Shown piece after piece: positions 37,601 through 45,371 of a stretch of DNA of 64,000 nucleotides. Numbering within the stretch: the stretch's first letter is position 1; each line of letters starts with the position of its first letter. This DNA comes from UBA2883 sp964017965 (GTDB lineage Bacteria > Cyanobacteriota > Vampirovibrionia > Gastranaerophilales > Gastranaerophilaceae), in NCBI GenBank assembly GCA_964017965.1, contig CAXHNV010000004.1, positions 147,090-211,089 on the forward strand, read 5' to 3'. Both the position numbers and the translations under genes were made by a program. Below the pieces are notes generated by a model, which did not search any database, was not told the DNA's origin, and saw nothing but the letters and a program-made list of their open reading frames with translations.

Positions 37601-38122
37601 AATCAATTCACCTATATTTCTTTTATGTAAAACACTAGTGATTGCATCAATAGCATCTGTTTTTAATTCAGAGGTGTAGTTTACAGAAATATTTGAAGCA
37701 TTACTAATAGCAACAACCATAGACGCTTTTTCTTCTGTTGTTATCTTTTCAGAAACAGCAGGAATATATGAGGCTTTATCGCCTTTATTTACATAAGCAT
37801 AAAGAACTTCTTCGTTAGTATCAGGATCATATGCAAACAATCCAAGTTCTCTAAAATAATAACCTTGATCGGCTTGCTTAATTACACTTGACACTCGCAA
37901 AGATATAGAACCGTCATCTGCTTTTAATATTTTACGTTCATCAATATCTAATTCTCCTATAGAATTGATTAAATCCGTTAATTCTGCAGGGTTTTCATCA
38001 GAAAGAAAACCTTCTCCAATTTTAAATCGTGAAAATATAATTTTTTTGTTTTCGTCTGCTTGTGATAATGCCAAAAGTCTAAGACCTTCATTTGTCATTC
38101 CCGATATAATATTATCTGTCAT
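34616..38122 (-). CDS. Tail fibre protein, long form
   Basis: 1168 aa. The first 160 residues match phage tail-collar fibre proteins (MTNEGLRLLALSQADENKKIIFSRFKIGEG). There follows a collar-like segment (NIGELIWSSLPLEDSTLLLANG, RIPKLTGFIEGTVDTDALG, EAGLPNIEGW), then linker repeats such as LQEKADKSELDDYYTKDE, then a long C-terminal region from about residue 650, which probably carries receptor-binding. It shares the N-terminal half with the fibre at 38345-40219 but has about 540 extra C-terminal residues. In the tailocin this protein would decide which cells are bound. Confidence 0.8.
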   Translation of the reverse strand: MTDNIISGMTNEGLRLLALSQADENKKIIFSRFKIGEGFLSDENPAELTDLINSIGELDIDERKILKADDGSISLRVSSVIKQADQGYYFRELGLFAYDPDTNEEVLYAYVNKGDKASYIPAVSEKITTEEKASMVVAISNASNISVNYTSELKTDAIDAITSVLHKRNIGELIWSSLPLEDSTLLLANGLKLEKDGLYPAFVEYMNDLKSKNSTGSWYCTEEEWQGIVAKYGACGKYVVEEDFVRIPKLTGFIEGTVDTDALGDLVEAGLPNIEGWANFTDVTEKRSFNGCFHQTGKSAPAEGGGRSASRNYLAFDASRSNSIYGSSSTVQPQAIQQFIYIVISTDNTKGVDIAGDYDENGILAKMNDITNTFETTKASIRTNANSIVELTSLVNSYNDAIENANSTAEEISTQFNILRDFINNIETDIVKINGDSEYINITSSFETTVEVSSNNELLDIICSSVPTFEMVGKQIYEFTYTNKVDDELTSERWVDENGNDVDLSEEYSLEVVGTPQIDDMIILIYRTYRKFDVSYDDTVLQEKADKSELDDYYTKDETYTRTEINDKIDLATGVSVSGFYHKSEVDTLLNEKADKTELPTKVSAFENDKKYIVETTFESEVNNLNKAIDTKMSSSYARRRIPNGTIIQSCSAYMENSTCIECNGEKLNISGESENPKITLYPLAHVTDNGNNYLTELYTSNKYVCVNDVADIDDIYYYDRKTGKYRHIEEEISMSKGVITSVSGFFDGKHEVDLEHSFEVTLTDMWYREFDVPNKKIKDVLPDCYHNGESLSDNQLPNMTGYNCYSTAETDRTISCNGYMTNIIDGKANTVGTYDLETNTWSSFDLADKISQDFWMEFDWITPTTFKAGNLFHGYRSLVLNIGATGSLTLYIAGYKSSNSLKWRVSGRNTGIVFEPNTKYKIAVKSWESLKRDMNTNLSTNPNPYIDTYSIKGYTITVAPYLKDFKNKDKLDYSNQQTDCVLTAYAPYNYYSSYGMRTLYHADAAVYAGGFTDLYTMKIWMSGCENIYPEITDLYDNQTNTNRTMFTPIYTTGTNTMPGVSLSQAVLWATGHDIVEYTGNGVGSVTTTWDGSETYFYDGDVKKLLNDKEISFDDEALNEALTNHPYSVNRVWTPLSKYSQKTKEIEEGFYAPYIPPKNGMKYYKIYG

Positions 38123-38150
38123 TTATTAGTACTCCTTTTAATTTCTATAT

Positions 38151-38176
38151 AAAAAATGGGCTAGAAATTCTAACCC
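38151..38176 (-). terminator. Intercistronic hairpin between fibre-region genes
   Basis: Minus-strand stem GGGTTAGAA / TTCTAGCCC. The one pair that would be C-A on the plus strand is a G-U wobble on the transcribed strand, followed by TTTTTT (38151-38156). Similar in shape to the hairpins at 34588 and 50043. Confidence 0.55.
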
Positions 38177-38184
38177 TTAGATAA

Positions 38185-38358
38185 TTACCTTCCTCTGCCA
38201 CCGCCAGTATCAAATCCTCCGCCAGAATCATCACCAGAGTCTTTAACGGTAAGCGAACGTATTTTAACAGCCATCTCATCTAATGACATTGAGCCAGTAA
38301 AACCTATTTTTTCACGTATTGCATTAGCGATATTTGTTAATTTATTAGTAAGTGCCAT
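38185..38358 (-). CDS. 57-residue fibre-associated protein
   Basis: Starts MALTNKLTNIANAIREKIG and ends in a Gly-rich tail (GGGFDTGGGRGR). The motif NKLTNIANAIR...LDEMAVKI is repeated almost exactly in the gene at 42373-42804 and is common in short proteins of gut phage tails. The ATG lies inside the end of the shorter fibre gene (overlap 14 bases), so it is translationally coupled to it. Possibly a fibre chaperone or adaptor; unproven. Confidence 0.65.
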   Translation of the reverse strand: MALTNKLTNIANAIREKIGFTGSMSLDEMAVKIRSLTVKDSGDDSGGGFDTGGGRGR

Positions 38359-40219
38359 TTTCAATTTCTCCTAATTTTGTATCTATTAAACTATTGATAT
38401 ATTCTTCTGTTGGGATTTCGTTTTTTAAAGCATAATTATTCAGTGATTGATGTTCTGTTAAATAACCACTATCGTTTTGCAAATCAGAGACTTTTGTTGG
38501 GAGTTCTGACTTATCTGCTTTTCCTTGCAAAATCGTATCGTCATATGAAAGATTAAAAGTACGTGTTGTTTCTATCGATAAAGTAATTCTATCGTTTAAG
38601 TTTGGAGTACCTGAAACGGTCAAATTATACTCATTTAAATTAATATCATTATTATCTTCATCAACCCAACGAGGAGCAACAGTATTAAAGGCTTCTATAT
38701 CTTCATTGTTATCTAAATTTTCATTACCCTCTTCTATGTCACTTTCTTCCGTTTCTTTAAAATCTTCATCGGTATATCTAAAATTAAAAATCTGGCAACC
38801 TACAATATTACTTTGTTCTACTTCATTACAAGTTATTGACAAATTTGAATTATTGGAAGACACGGTTGCAGTTGTTTTGTATTCAGAATCTACCAGAATA
38901 TCATTAGAACCAACTACATTGGTACTATTTTCAGAGAAATTACTTACTAACTTTTCTAAATTACCAAATGACTCCATACAATAAGATATCTCTTCTTTAA
39001 TTTCTGTAATAGATTTATCACAATCCTTTAATGCCCCACTTATGTCAGTGGGATTAGAATTTTGCTTTTTGATAGCTTCTATTTCACTTTTTACAATTCC
39101 AATTTGTGTCAAAATGCTATTTGCATCATATTCAATTTCTGTTTCATTTGAAGAAATTCTTGCAGACGATATAACAATATATATATATTGGTAAATTGCC
39201 TGTGGTTGAACAGTTTCTGATTTACCATATATATTAGAACATCTAGACGCATCAAAAGAAACCGTACGTTTTTGACCATTATTATTTCTATTACCATGCC
39301 AGTTACCATTTTTTGAATGTTTAAACGCCCCTGATGATGAATTATGACCACTAAATTTACCAGTTATATTTGGTAATCCTGCTTCTTCAAGTTTGCCTAA
39401 TTTATCTTCTGTAATAGTTCCTTCAATAAATCCACTTAAGTTTGGGATTCGTATGTAATCTTTTTCAATTACATATTTCCCACAAGCATTATATTGATCA
39501 TATATTGATTGCCACTCTTCTTCTGAACAATACCAGTTTGCATTTGGATATTGTTTTTTTAACTTATTCATATGTTCAATAAAATATTTGTAAGTTACGT
39601 TTTCTACTTCCTCTCCCAGTTCATTGGTTATATTTAAGTAAAATTTGTCACCATTAGCCAAATATAAACAAGCATCGTCTAAAGGCACTGATGACCAAAC
39701 AAGTTCACCGATGTTTCTTTTGTGCAAAAGATTAGTTATATCATTGATGACTTCACGCTTTAGGTCAGATGTATAATCAACTGTTATGTTTGAAGAATTA
39801 CTAATGGCAACAACCATAGAAGCTTTTTCTTCTGATGAAATATTATCCGCTAACTTAGGGATGTATGATGCGTTGTTGCCTTTGTTTACATACGCATATA
39901 ATACTTCTTGATTTGTCTCAGGATCAATAACGAATAAACCTAATTCTCTAAAGTAATATCCCTGTTCTGCTTGTTTAACGATACTTGATACTTTTAGTGA
40001 TACAGTTCCGTCATCACCTTTTATAACTTCACGTTCTTCTATTTCCAATTCATCAATAATATTGATTAAATCATTCAATTCTGCAGGATTTTCGTTTGTT
40101 AAAGCCCCGTCACCGATTTTGAATTTTCTAAATGTAATTTTTTTAGTTTCATCCGATTGGGATAGTGCAAGAAGCCTAAGCCCTTCATTTGTCATCCCTG
40201 ATATAATTTTATTTCCCAT
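38345..40219 (-). CDS. Tail fibre protein, short form
   Basis: 624 aa. The N-terminal 370 residues are closely related to the long fibre (ISGMTNEGLRLLALSQSDETKK, NIGELVWSSVPLDDACLYLANG, NLSGFIEGTITEDKLG). It ends with the linker type ADKSELPTKVSDLQNDSGYLTEHQSLN and a short tail (TKLGEIENGTY), where the long fibre continues for hundreds of residues. It may be an assembly partner, or a fibre that has lost or exchanged its receptor-binding end. Confidence 0.78.
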   Translation of the reverse strand: MGNKIISGMTNEGLRLLALSQSDETKKITFRKFKIGDGALTNENPAELNDLINIIDELEIEEREVIKGDDGTVSLKVSSIVKQAEQGYYFRELGLFVIDPETNQEVLYAYVNKGNNASYIPKLADNISSEEKASMVVAISNSSNITVDYTSDLKREVINDITNLLHKRNIGELVWSSVPLDDACLYLANGDKFYLNITNELGEEVENVTYKYFIEHMNKLKKQYPNANWYCSEEEWQSIYDQYNACGKYVIEKDYIRIPNLSGFIEGTITEDKLGKLEEAGLPNITGKFSGHNSSSGAFKHSKNGNWHGNRNNNGQKRTVSFDASRCSNIYGKSETVQPQAIYQYIYIVISSARISSNETEIEYDANSILTQIGIVKSEIEAIKKQNSNPTDISGALKDCDKSITEIKEEISYCMESFGNLEKLVSNFSENSTNVVGSNDILVDSEYKTTATVSSNNSNLSITCNEVEQSNIVGCQIFNFRYTDEDFKETEESDIEEGNENLDNNEDIEAFNTVAPRWVDEDNNDINLNEYNLTVSGTPNLNDRITLSIETTRTFNLSYDDTILQGKADKSELPTKVSDLQNDSGYLTEHQSLNNYALKNEIPTEEYINSLIDTKLGEIENGTY

Positions 40220-40222
40220 ATT

Positions 40223-40786
40223 TTACTCCTTTTCTAAACCGTTTGTGCAATAATACACACTTGTTTTGCTTTCTGTTAATGCTGCGGCTAAATAAATCCC
40301 GTGCTTGTGTGCTAGTATAAATCTTAGCCCTATCGGTAGATGAGCAGGTTTAACTTCTTCAATCAAGTTTAATAGTGTTTCTAGGTTGAACGGGATTTGA
40401 TAATCGTCATCTAGTTCATCACCGAATTCAAGCCTTATTTTCCCGTCAGGAAAACTAGCTTTTGTTTTGCCATCTTTCCAAGATTGGCAAATATCTTGGA
40501 TAAGTTTTAGTGAATTGTGTCCTGTCGCTCTCCACTTTGCTCGAATAAGTGCTTGTTTTTCTGAAAGCGAAAGGTCTTGCGAGAGTTTTATATCTAAGAG
40601 TTTTGCCCACCATTCACAACCATCATCTTTGATTCTATTAAAGTGTAATAGTGTTTCTAAAAATAAGATTGCATCATTTAAGTCTTTTACAAGTTCCTGA
40701 ATCGAAGATATAAAATCGTTTATAAACTCATCAAACCTATAAAATTTATGTAAAAGATTCCGTAGTTTTTCTTTAAAGTCTTCCAT
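40223..40786 (-). CDS. XkdU-like (DUF2313) tail protein
   Basis: 187 aa, all soluble. EWWAKLLDIKLSQDLSLSEKQALIRAKWRATGHNS is the conserved block of the DUF2313/XkdU tail proteins that lie between the baseplate J protein and the fibres. It is thought to connect fibres to the baseplate. It begins one base after the XkdT-like stop and ends three bases before the short fibre gene. Confidence 0.75.
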   Translation of the reverse strand: MEDFKEKLRNLLHKFYRFDEFINDFISSIQELVKDLNDAILFLETLLHFNRIKDDGCEWWAKLLDIKLSQDLSLSEKQALIRAKWRATGHNSLKLIQDICQSWKDGKTKASFPDGKIRLEFGDELDDDYQIPFNLETLLNLIEEVKPAHLPIGLRFILAHKHGIYLAAALTESKTSVYYCTNGLEKE

Positions 40787-41907
40787 TTACACCCCCTGAA
40801 CAAATTCAATATTCAACTTTGTTAAGACAGCAACAACAGTATCGTTTTCCAAATGAAGACTGTCATCATTATTGTTTATGAGCAATTCATTATGGTCTTT
40901 TACATCGTCTGCTTGTAAAATTACAGCTGAAATTTTAGGGTAAGAAATAATATCGGTTTTAAAAGCTGCTTCTTTTAAGTATTCGTTAATTTTTTCTTCG
41001 ATATTTTTCTTGACCAACTCCTGCGAGCAATCCTTTTTAATATAGACTTTAGCGGATATCACCAAGTCTTTTTGCGTGGCTCTATCAACTGTACAGTATG
41101 CACCTATTGGTGCTTGACCACAACCACACCCCCAAGTTTCATTGTTTTCGCCTTTTGGATCGATATAGTCTTGTACTTTTTGAGCTAAGGCGTCTAAATC
41201 ATTCAAGTTTTTACCCAACACTACTACTTTGACGGTATTATCACCATTCCATAATGTTTTGACTTTTACGTCAGTAACACCTGAAACTTCTTTAGCCCAT
41301 TTTTTGTAGTGATAAATATTACCGCTTGTAATACTGTTTCTAATATCGTCATAGTAACGTTCTAGTAGTTCCTCTTTTGTTTCGGCATCGTAGCCGTTGG
41401 TGAATGGTTCTTTATTCGTAACAGAAGTAACATGTTGTAGAGTAGTTGGGATAATTGTTATTGTATCTTTCAGCACATTACCAGAGATACCTTTCGTTTT
41501 ACATTCTACTAAGATATCTATGATTCCAAAGACATCTTTTTTTCTTCTATTGCTTGAAACTGTACTCCCTCTGATGTTGAAAAAGTGGCACCAATAGCTA
41601 TATCCGTTTTCCTGTCCATTTCAACAGTTACATATCCAGTAGAGGCTGTGGCAGGTTTTGCAACAATGCCACGGGTTTGGTATACAAAATTTACCAAATC
41701 GTCATAGTCCATATTTTTAAAGTCAGTCAAGCATTTGCAAATATAGATAATTTTATCCCAAAATGTAAACAGGACCTGACCTATAGCGACAAAAAAGTCC
41801 CATGCAAAAAATCCTACCGATTTTTGATATTTACTCGGTAAGGATTCTAAGCCTTTATATGCTAATTCTTCTGCTGTAATTTCCGTGTTATCTAGGAATG
41901 ACATCAT
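40787..41907 (-). CDS. Baseplate J/XkdT-like protein, interrupted at an A7 run
   Basis: Two frames together encode a 373-aa baseplate J protein. Frame one (41907 down to the slip site) starts MMSFLDNTEITAEELAYKGLESLPSKY, or one residue later at 41904. It would stop at 41518 after EEKKMSLES. A -1 shift at A-AAA-AAG (41536-41542) instead gives ...EEKKDVFGIIDILVECKTKGISGNVL and continues in the second frame to 40787 (TNGYDAETKEELLERYYDDIRNSI is the J signature). Either a programmed or accidental frameshift, a mutation, or an assembly error; the resulting length fits the family. Confidence 0.75.
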
Positions 41908-42349
41908 AACCTCCAATCATATATACTTTGTCTAACGAAACATCAACGAGTTCACCATTAAAGAGTTCAACTCCTACATTGATGTTCAAAAATTTTCCTT
42001 CTTTTGATATTTTGAAGTCTGTAACTTGAGAGATAGCAGGACAAAGAGGGAGTCCTTCTCTAAAATCCCGTTCTAGTTCGGCTTCTTCATAACCGTACCC
42101 AATTTGTTTTTCTCCGAATAATTTTCGCAATCGACAACCAAACCCTGTCCCTTCAAAGATTGGGTAGGTATCTTTTTCTGTTAAGGCGAATTTTACAATC
42201 CATTGTCGAATAGCATCTAGTTCATTGATTAAATCCGGACTTCCATTTTTTAGTAAGAGTTTTACTTTGGGCAATATTTCATCTTCTTCATTTGTAAAAC
42301 TTAAGACAGGCTCATAGCCGATGTCTTCTGTAAAAAAATCTTCTGTCAT
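41888..42349 (-). CDS. XkdS-like (DUF2634) baseplate protein
   Basis: 153 aa. Blocks EILPKVKLLLKNGSPDLINELDAIRQWIVKFALTEKDTYPIF and YGYEEAELERDF are DUF2634/XkdS, the gp25/gpW-like baseplate wedge of PBSX-type tails. Its 3' end overlaps the XkdT-like start by about 20 bases. Confidence 0.78.
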   Translation of the reverse strand: MTEDFFTEDIGYEPVLSFTNEEDEILPKVKLLLKNGSPDLINELDAIRQWIVKFALTEKDTYPIFEGTGFGCRLRKLFGEKQIGYGYEEAELERDFREGLPLCPAISQVTDFKISKEGKFLNINVGVELFNGELVDVSLDKVYMIGGYDVIPR

Positions 42350-42372
42350 ATATAATAATCCTTTCGTTTATA

Positions 42373-42804
42373 TTACCTGTTAGCAGGAAAAGTTTGTTGT
42401 GGACTGTATGTTATAATATCGAGTTCAGGAATATGTCCATAACCAGCACCGTGATAAAAAAGGACTCCGTTACTCTGCATGTATACTCCATAATCACTTG
42501 TAGTGTTATCAACAACAAATCCCTCATTTGTATATTTATAGACAGTTACGGATGAAGCATATTGTGGGGGACTTGTAACATAATCCTTGTGTAGATATAC
42601 ACAGTCATAAACTGTATAATCACTTGAGTGAATTCCAAAATTATATGCATACCATTTATCTAAAACATTGATATTATTTGTATCATTGTTCGTATTTATG
42701 TTTTGTATTTTAGTTGCCATTTCATCAAGAGTTAGCAAACTATTGTCTCCTGTTTTTGCTCTAATAGAATTAGCAATATTTGTTAATTTATTTATAAGTG
42801 TCAT
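42373..42804 (-). CDS. Tail-fibre-associated protein with NKLTNIANSIR module
   Basis: 143 aa. N-terminal 35 residues (MTLINKLTNIANSIRAKTGDNSLLTLDEMATKIQNI) match those of the 57-residue protein at 38185-38358. The rest is Tyr/Ser/Asn-rich (YNFGIHSSDYTVYDCVYLHKDY) and is unrecognised. It starts one base after XkdR-like and lies inside the baseplate block, so a structural part or fibre accessory is likely. Confidence 0.6.
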   Translation of the reverse strand: MTLINKLTNIANSIRAKTGDNSLLTLDEMATKIQNINTNNDTNNINVLDKWYAYNFGIHSSDYTVYDCVYLHKDYVTSPPQYASSVTVYKYTNEGFVVDNTTSDYGVYMQSNGVLFYHGAGYGHIPELDIITYSPQQTFPANR

Positions 42805-43209
42805 TTACACCACCTTATCTAATAATACGTATTTACCACTTTCTTCAAGACTTGCTACCGTAACGTAGTCTCCTACTGCAAGGTTACACTTTAGAGCCAG
42901 AATAGCATTTGCAAGAGTTTTAATTGATTCTGGCAACAAACATTCTGTTTTAGTATATGAGTGCGTTTCTATTACTGTTTTTGTTTTAGTAACTTTTTTA
43001 TCATTATCAATATTGCACCTGAACCTGAACCATTCTGAGATTTCTAGGTCGTCATTTTCTTTTAACAAAACATATCCGTTTGAGACAGATACTATAATCG
43101 GGTCAAGTTTAACAACTTTGCCAATAATAGAACTTTTCAAATCATCCGGATTGTTACGCCTATGTAGTTCTTCTGATAGAAGAGTCATAAAAGATTTATT
43201 ATTATCCAT
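42805..43209 (-). CDS. XkdR-like (DUF2577) tail protein
   Basis: 134 aa. IIGKVVKLDPIIVSVSNGYVLLKENDDLEISEWF and VGDYVTVASLEESGKYVLLDKVV (an OB-fold-like end) match DUF2577. In PBSX clusters this gene lies between XkdQ and XkdS, as here. Probably part of the spike/hub. Confidence 0.7.
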   Translation of the reverse strand: MDNNKSFMTLLSEELHRRNNPDDLKSSIIGKVVKLDPIIVSVSNGYVLLKENDDLEISEWFRFRCNIDNDKKVTKTKTVIETHSYTKTECLLPESIKTLANAILALKCNLAVGDYVTVASLEESGKYVLLDKVV

Positions 43210-43220
43210 TGTTAATACTC

Positions 43221-43763
43221 CTATTTATATCTTTGCTCGGTAATAAATAATCCTGCGTTTTTTAGTTTTTGAAGTTTTTCTGATTCTGTAAAAAATCTTT
43301 TTAAATAATTCCATCCTTTTTTTACATATTCCACATCACGTAAAAAGAACTCATATATACGTTCTGGAGTTTCTTTTAGCTTAATAGTATATTGGATATC
43401 TCCTGCCGTATCAACTGAATAGCTAAATTCTTCAATTGTTGCAAGCATATTCAACATAGGGACGTTATTATCTCTTGTTGCGACTATTCTAATAGGTAAT
43501 TTTAATGTTTTCATACCTTTTAAAAACCCTACATATACCCATCCATCAGGTATGGATACAGAACGGTCACCAATATGACTTTTCACAGGAAAAACACTAG
43601 ACCAACTCAATATAGACAATTTGGCATTTTTTATAATATTGATTTTGCCATTGATTGTATCTTCAGTTACATTATCACCACCGATTTCAACTTTATAATT
43701 TGGAGGTGTTATTGGAATAACCAATGGGGTTAAATTTGATATATCTGAAATAAATATGTTCAT
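43221..43763 (-). CDS. XkdP-like baseplate/hub-associated protein
   Basis: 180 aa. LVIPITPPNYKVEIGGDNVTEDTINGKINIIKNAKLSILSWSSVFP is the start typical of XkdP-like proteins. The LysM peptidoglycan-binding domain often found at the C-terminus of XkdP is not visible; the C-terminus instead is Lys-rich (GWNYLKRFFTESEKLQKL). Position between the tape-measure/XkdQ and XkdR genes supports the assignment. Confidence 0.65.
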   Translation of the reverse strand: MNIFISDISNLTPLVIPITPPNYKVEIGGDNVTEDTINGKINIIKNAKLSILSWSSVFPVKSHIGDRSVSIPDGWVYVGFLKGMKTLKLPIRIVATRDNNVPMLNMLATIEEFSYSVDTAGDIQYTIKLKETPERIYEFFLRDVEYVKKGWNYLKRFFTESEKLQKLKNAGLFITEQRYK

Positions 43764-43862
43764 TTTTACTCCTTTCTTTATTGTTGCTCAATGTAAAAAC
43801 TATTATTAAATTTGAACCATTTGTATATAAATATCGTTATAATAATAAAGAGGTACAACGTT

Positions 43863-44219
43863 ATGAAAAATTTTATCACTCTATTATTACTAATATTTAT
43901 GACTACTCCTGTTTTTGCTGAACGATTGGATGGTTCACATCCTCCAAGTGTCTCTGACGAACCGATTCATCAATTCCATAGTAAACTCTTGAAAGAATAC
44001 CGCGAACGAGCTCGTAGAGGTGAATGTGAGTTTTCTGGCAGAAACTTTAATCGTTATGTAAGATTACCTACCACAGACTACATGCAAGCATTCGATAAAA
44101 GGTTCAATAACGAAAACTATCGTCCTGATTATACAGAAGAAGATTTTCAAAAATTCACAGAAGAATTTATCGAAAACTACGATTTTGAAAATCTTGAATT
44201 AAAAAAAGAATTAGATTAA
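43863..44219 (+). CDS. Exported small protein on the opposite strand (moron-like)
   Basis: 118 aa with a clear signal peptide MKNFITLLLLIFMTTPVFAE, then a charged mature part (KLLKEYRERARRGECEFSGRNF, PDYTEEDFQKFTEEFIENYDFENLEL). It is the only plus-strand gene inside the tail operon, inserted between the XkdP- and XkdQ-like genes and overlapping the XkdQ end by 9 bases. An AGAGGT site precedes ATG 43863 and TATAATAA upstream may be its -10. It looks like a cargo (moron) gene; function unknown. Confidence 0.6.
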   Translation: MKNFITLLLLIFMTTPVFAERLDGSHPPSVSDEPIHQFHSKLLKEYRERARRGECEFSGRNFNRYVRLPTTDYMQAFDKRFNNENYRPDYTEEDFQKFTEEFIENYDFENLELKKELD

Positions 44220-45356
44220 CGATTGTCGAATAGTTAATTTAACTAATTCACTAGTAGCATCAATCTTATGATTACTAGATAAAACATCGTATTGCGAATG
44301 CAGGTTTAGTTTTCTATTATTTATTCTAACAACTAACCCTTTACGCAATTTGTAATCACCTAAGATACTAAAGCTGATACTCTCGGATTCATTATTTAAT
44401 GCAATTAGTAAATTTTCAGATATTTCGTTATAATATTTTTCACTTTTGCCCTTATCAACTTCTTCAATATGGTTTAATAAACCATATTTAGAAATGCTTT
44501 CGTTCGCAGGTTCAATAAAATCAGGTAAATTTTCTTTGTTGTTTGGAGAGTCTTTGACAAACAGTTGCACCCTGTTTTTCAAATCTTCCATAGAACTTGA
44601 TATTGTAAAATCTTTGATATAATCAAAGAACCCGTGTTTTGCAATGTAGTTTATATATCCTTTTAGTTCTTCGGATGTTTCACGAAATCTATCAAAATTC
44701 AATTTACCATTTTTACAGTCAAAGTAATAGCTATCTATGTAATTTGATGAAAGTATGTTTTTATAAATGTCTTTCAAAACATCACTTGCAGCTTTGTTTC
44801 TATATATTTCTTTTATAGGTTCCTTTAGTTCTTCTATATGTCCAGGTTGAACTTCTACCCTGTGGCAGACCTCTTTTATTGCATTGGAAATTGTTTGATT
44901 ATCTCTGAATTGAATTGTTATATCATTTTTACCAAAGTAAAAACCGATATCATAACCTGTATAAGTATATTTATACAAATCCGAACGTGATTTATTTGTA
45001 ATTACCCCAAACAAAACATCAACGTCATCTTTAGCATTATACAAGCATATCCAGTCCCCACAATTTAATTCTTCTGATGTTACATAACTAAAGGAAGTTG
45101 ATATTTTATCCTTATCATCATCCCATTCAAAAGAAATAAAGTTGTTTATTTGGGTAGTTTTTATCGGATTCCAACGAAGATCGCTTCTTGTTATTTCCTC
45201 CGGTAACTTAGGTCTTTTTATTTTAAAATCATCAAGTGTCCATTGCTGTTTATTTGGGTCTGTTACACGTTTTATACTAAATTGTTCATTATATTTTCTT
45301 ACTTCGTCAAGATATCTATCTGATACCCAAGCTACTCTGTATACTTCGTAATTCAT
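44211..45356 (-). CDS. XkdQ-like baseplate hub protein
   Basis: 381 aa. FISFEWDDDKDKISTSFSYVTSE..GDWICLYN, the NAIKEVCHRVEV segment and the C-terminal LRKGLVVRINNRKLNLHSQYDVLSSNHKID match phage late-control-D/XkdQ hub proteins that hold the spike at the tube tip. Upstream is the tape measure gene, 15 bases away. Confidence 0.75.
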   Translation of the reverse strand: MNYEVYRVAWVSDRYLDEVRKYNEQFSIKRVTDPNKQQWTLDDFKIKRPKLPEEITRSDLRWNPIKTTQINNFISFEWDDDKDKISTSFSYVTSEELNCGDWICLYNAKDDVDVLFGVITNKSRSDLYKYTYTGYDIGFYFGKNDITIQFRDNQTISNAIKEVCHRVEVQPGHIEELKEPIKEIYRNKAASDVLKDIYKNILSSNYIDSYYFDCKNGKLNFDRFRETSEELKGYINYIAKHGFFDYIKDFTISSSMEDLKNRVQLFVKDSPNNKENLPDFIEPANESISKYGLLNHIEEVDKGKSEKYYNEISENLLIALNNESESISFSILGDYKLRKGLVVRINNRKLNLHSQYDVLSSNHKIDATSELVKLTIRQSLI

Positions 45357-45371
45357 AATTATCCCCCATTT

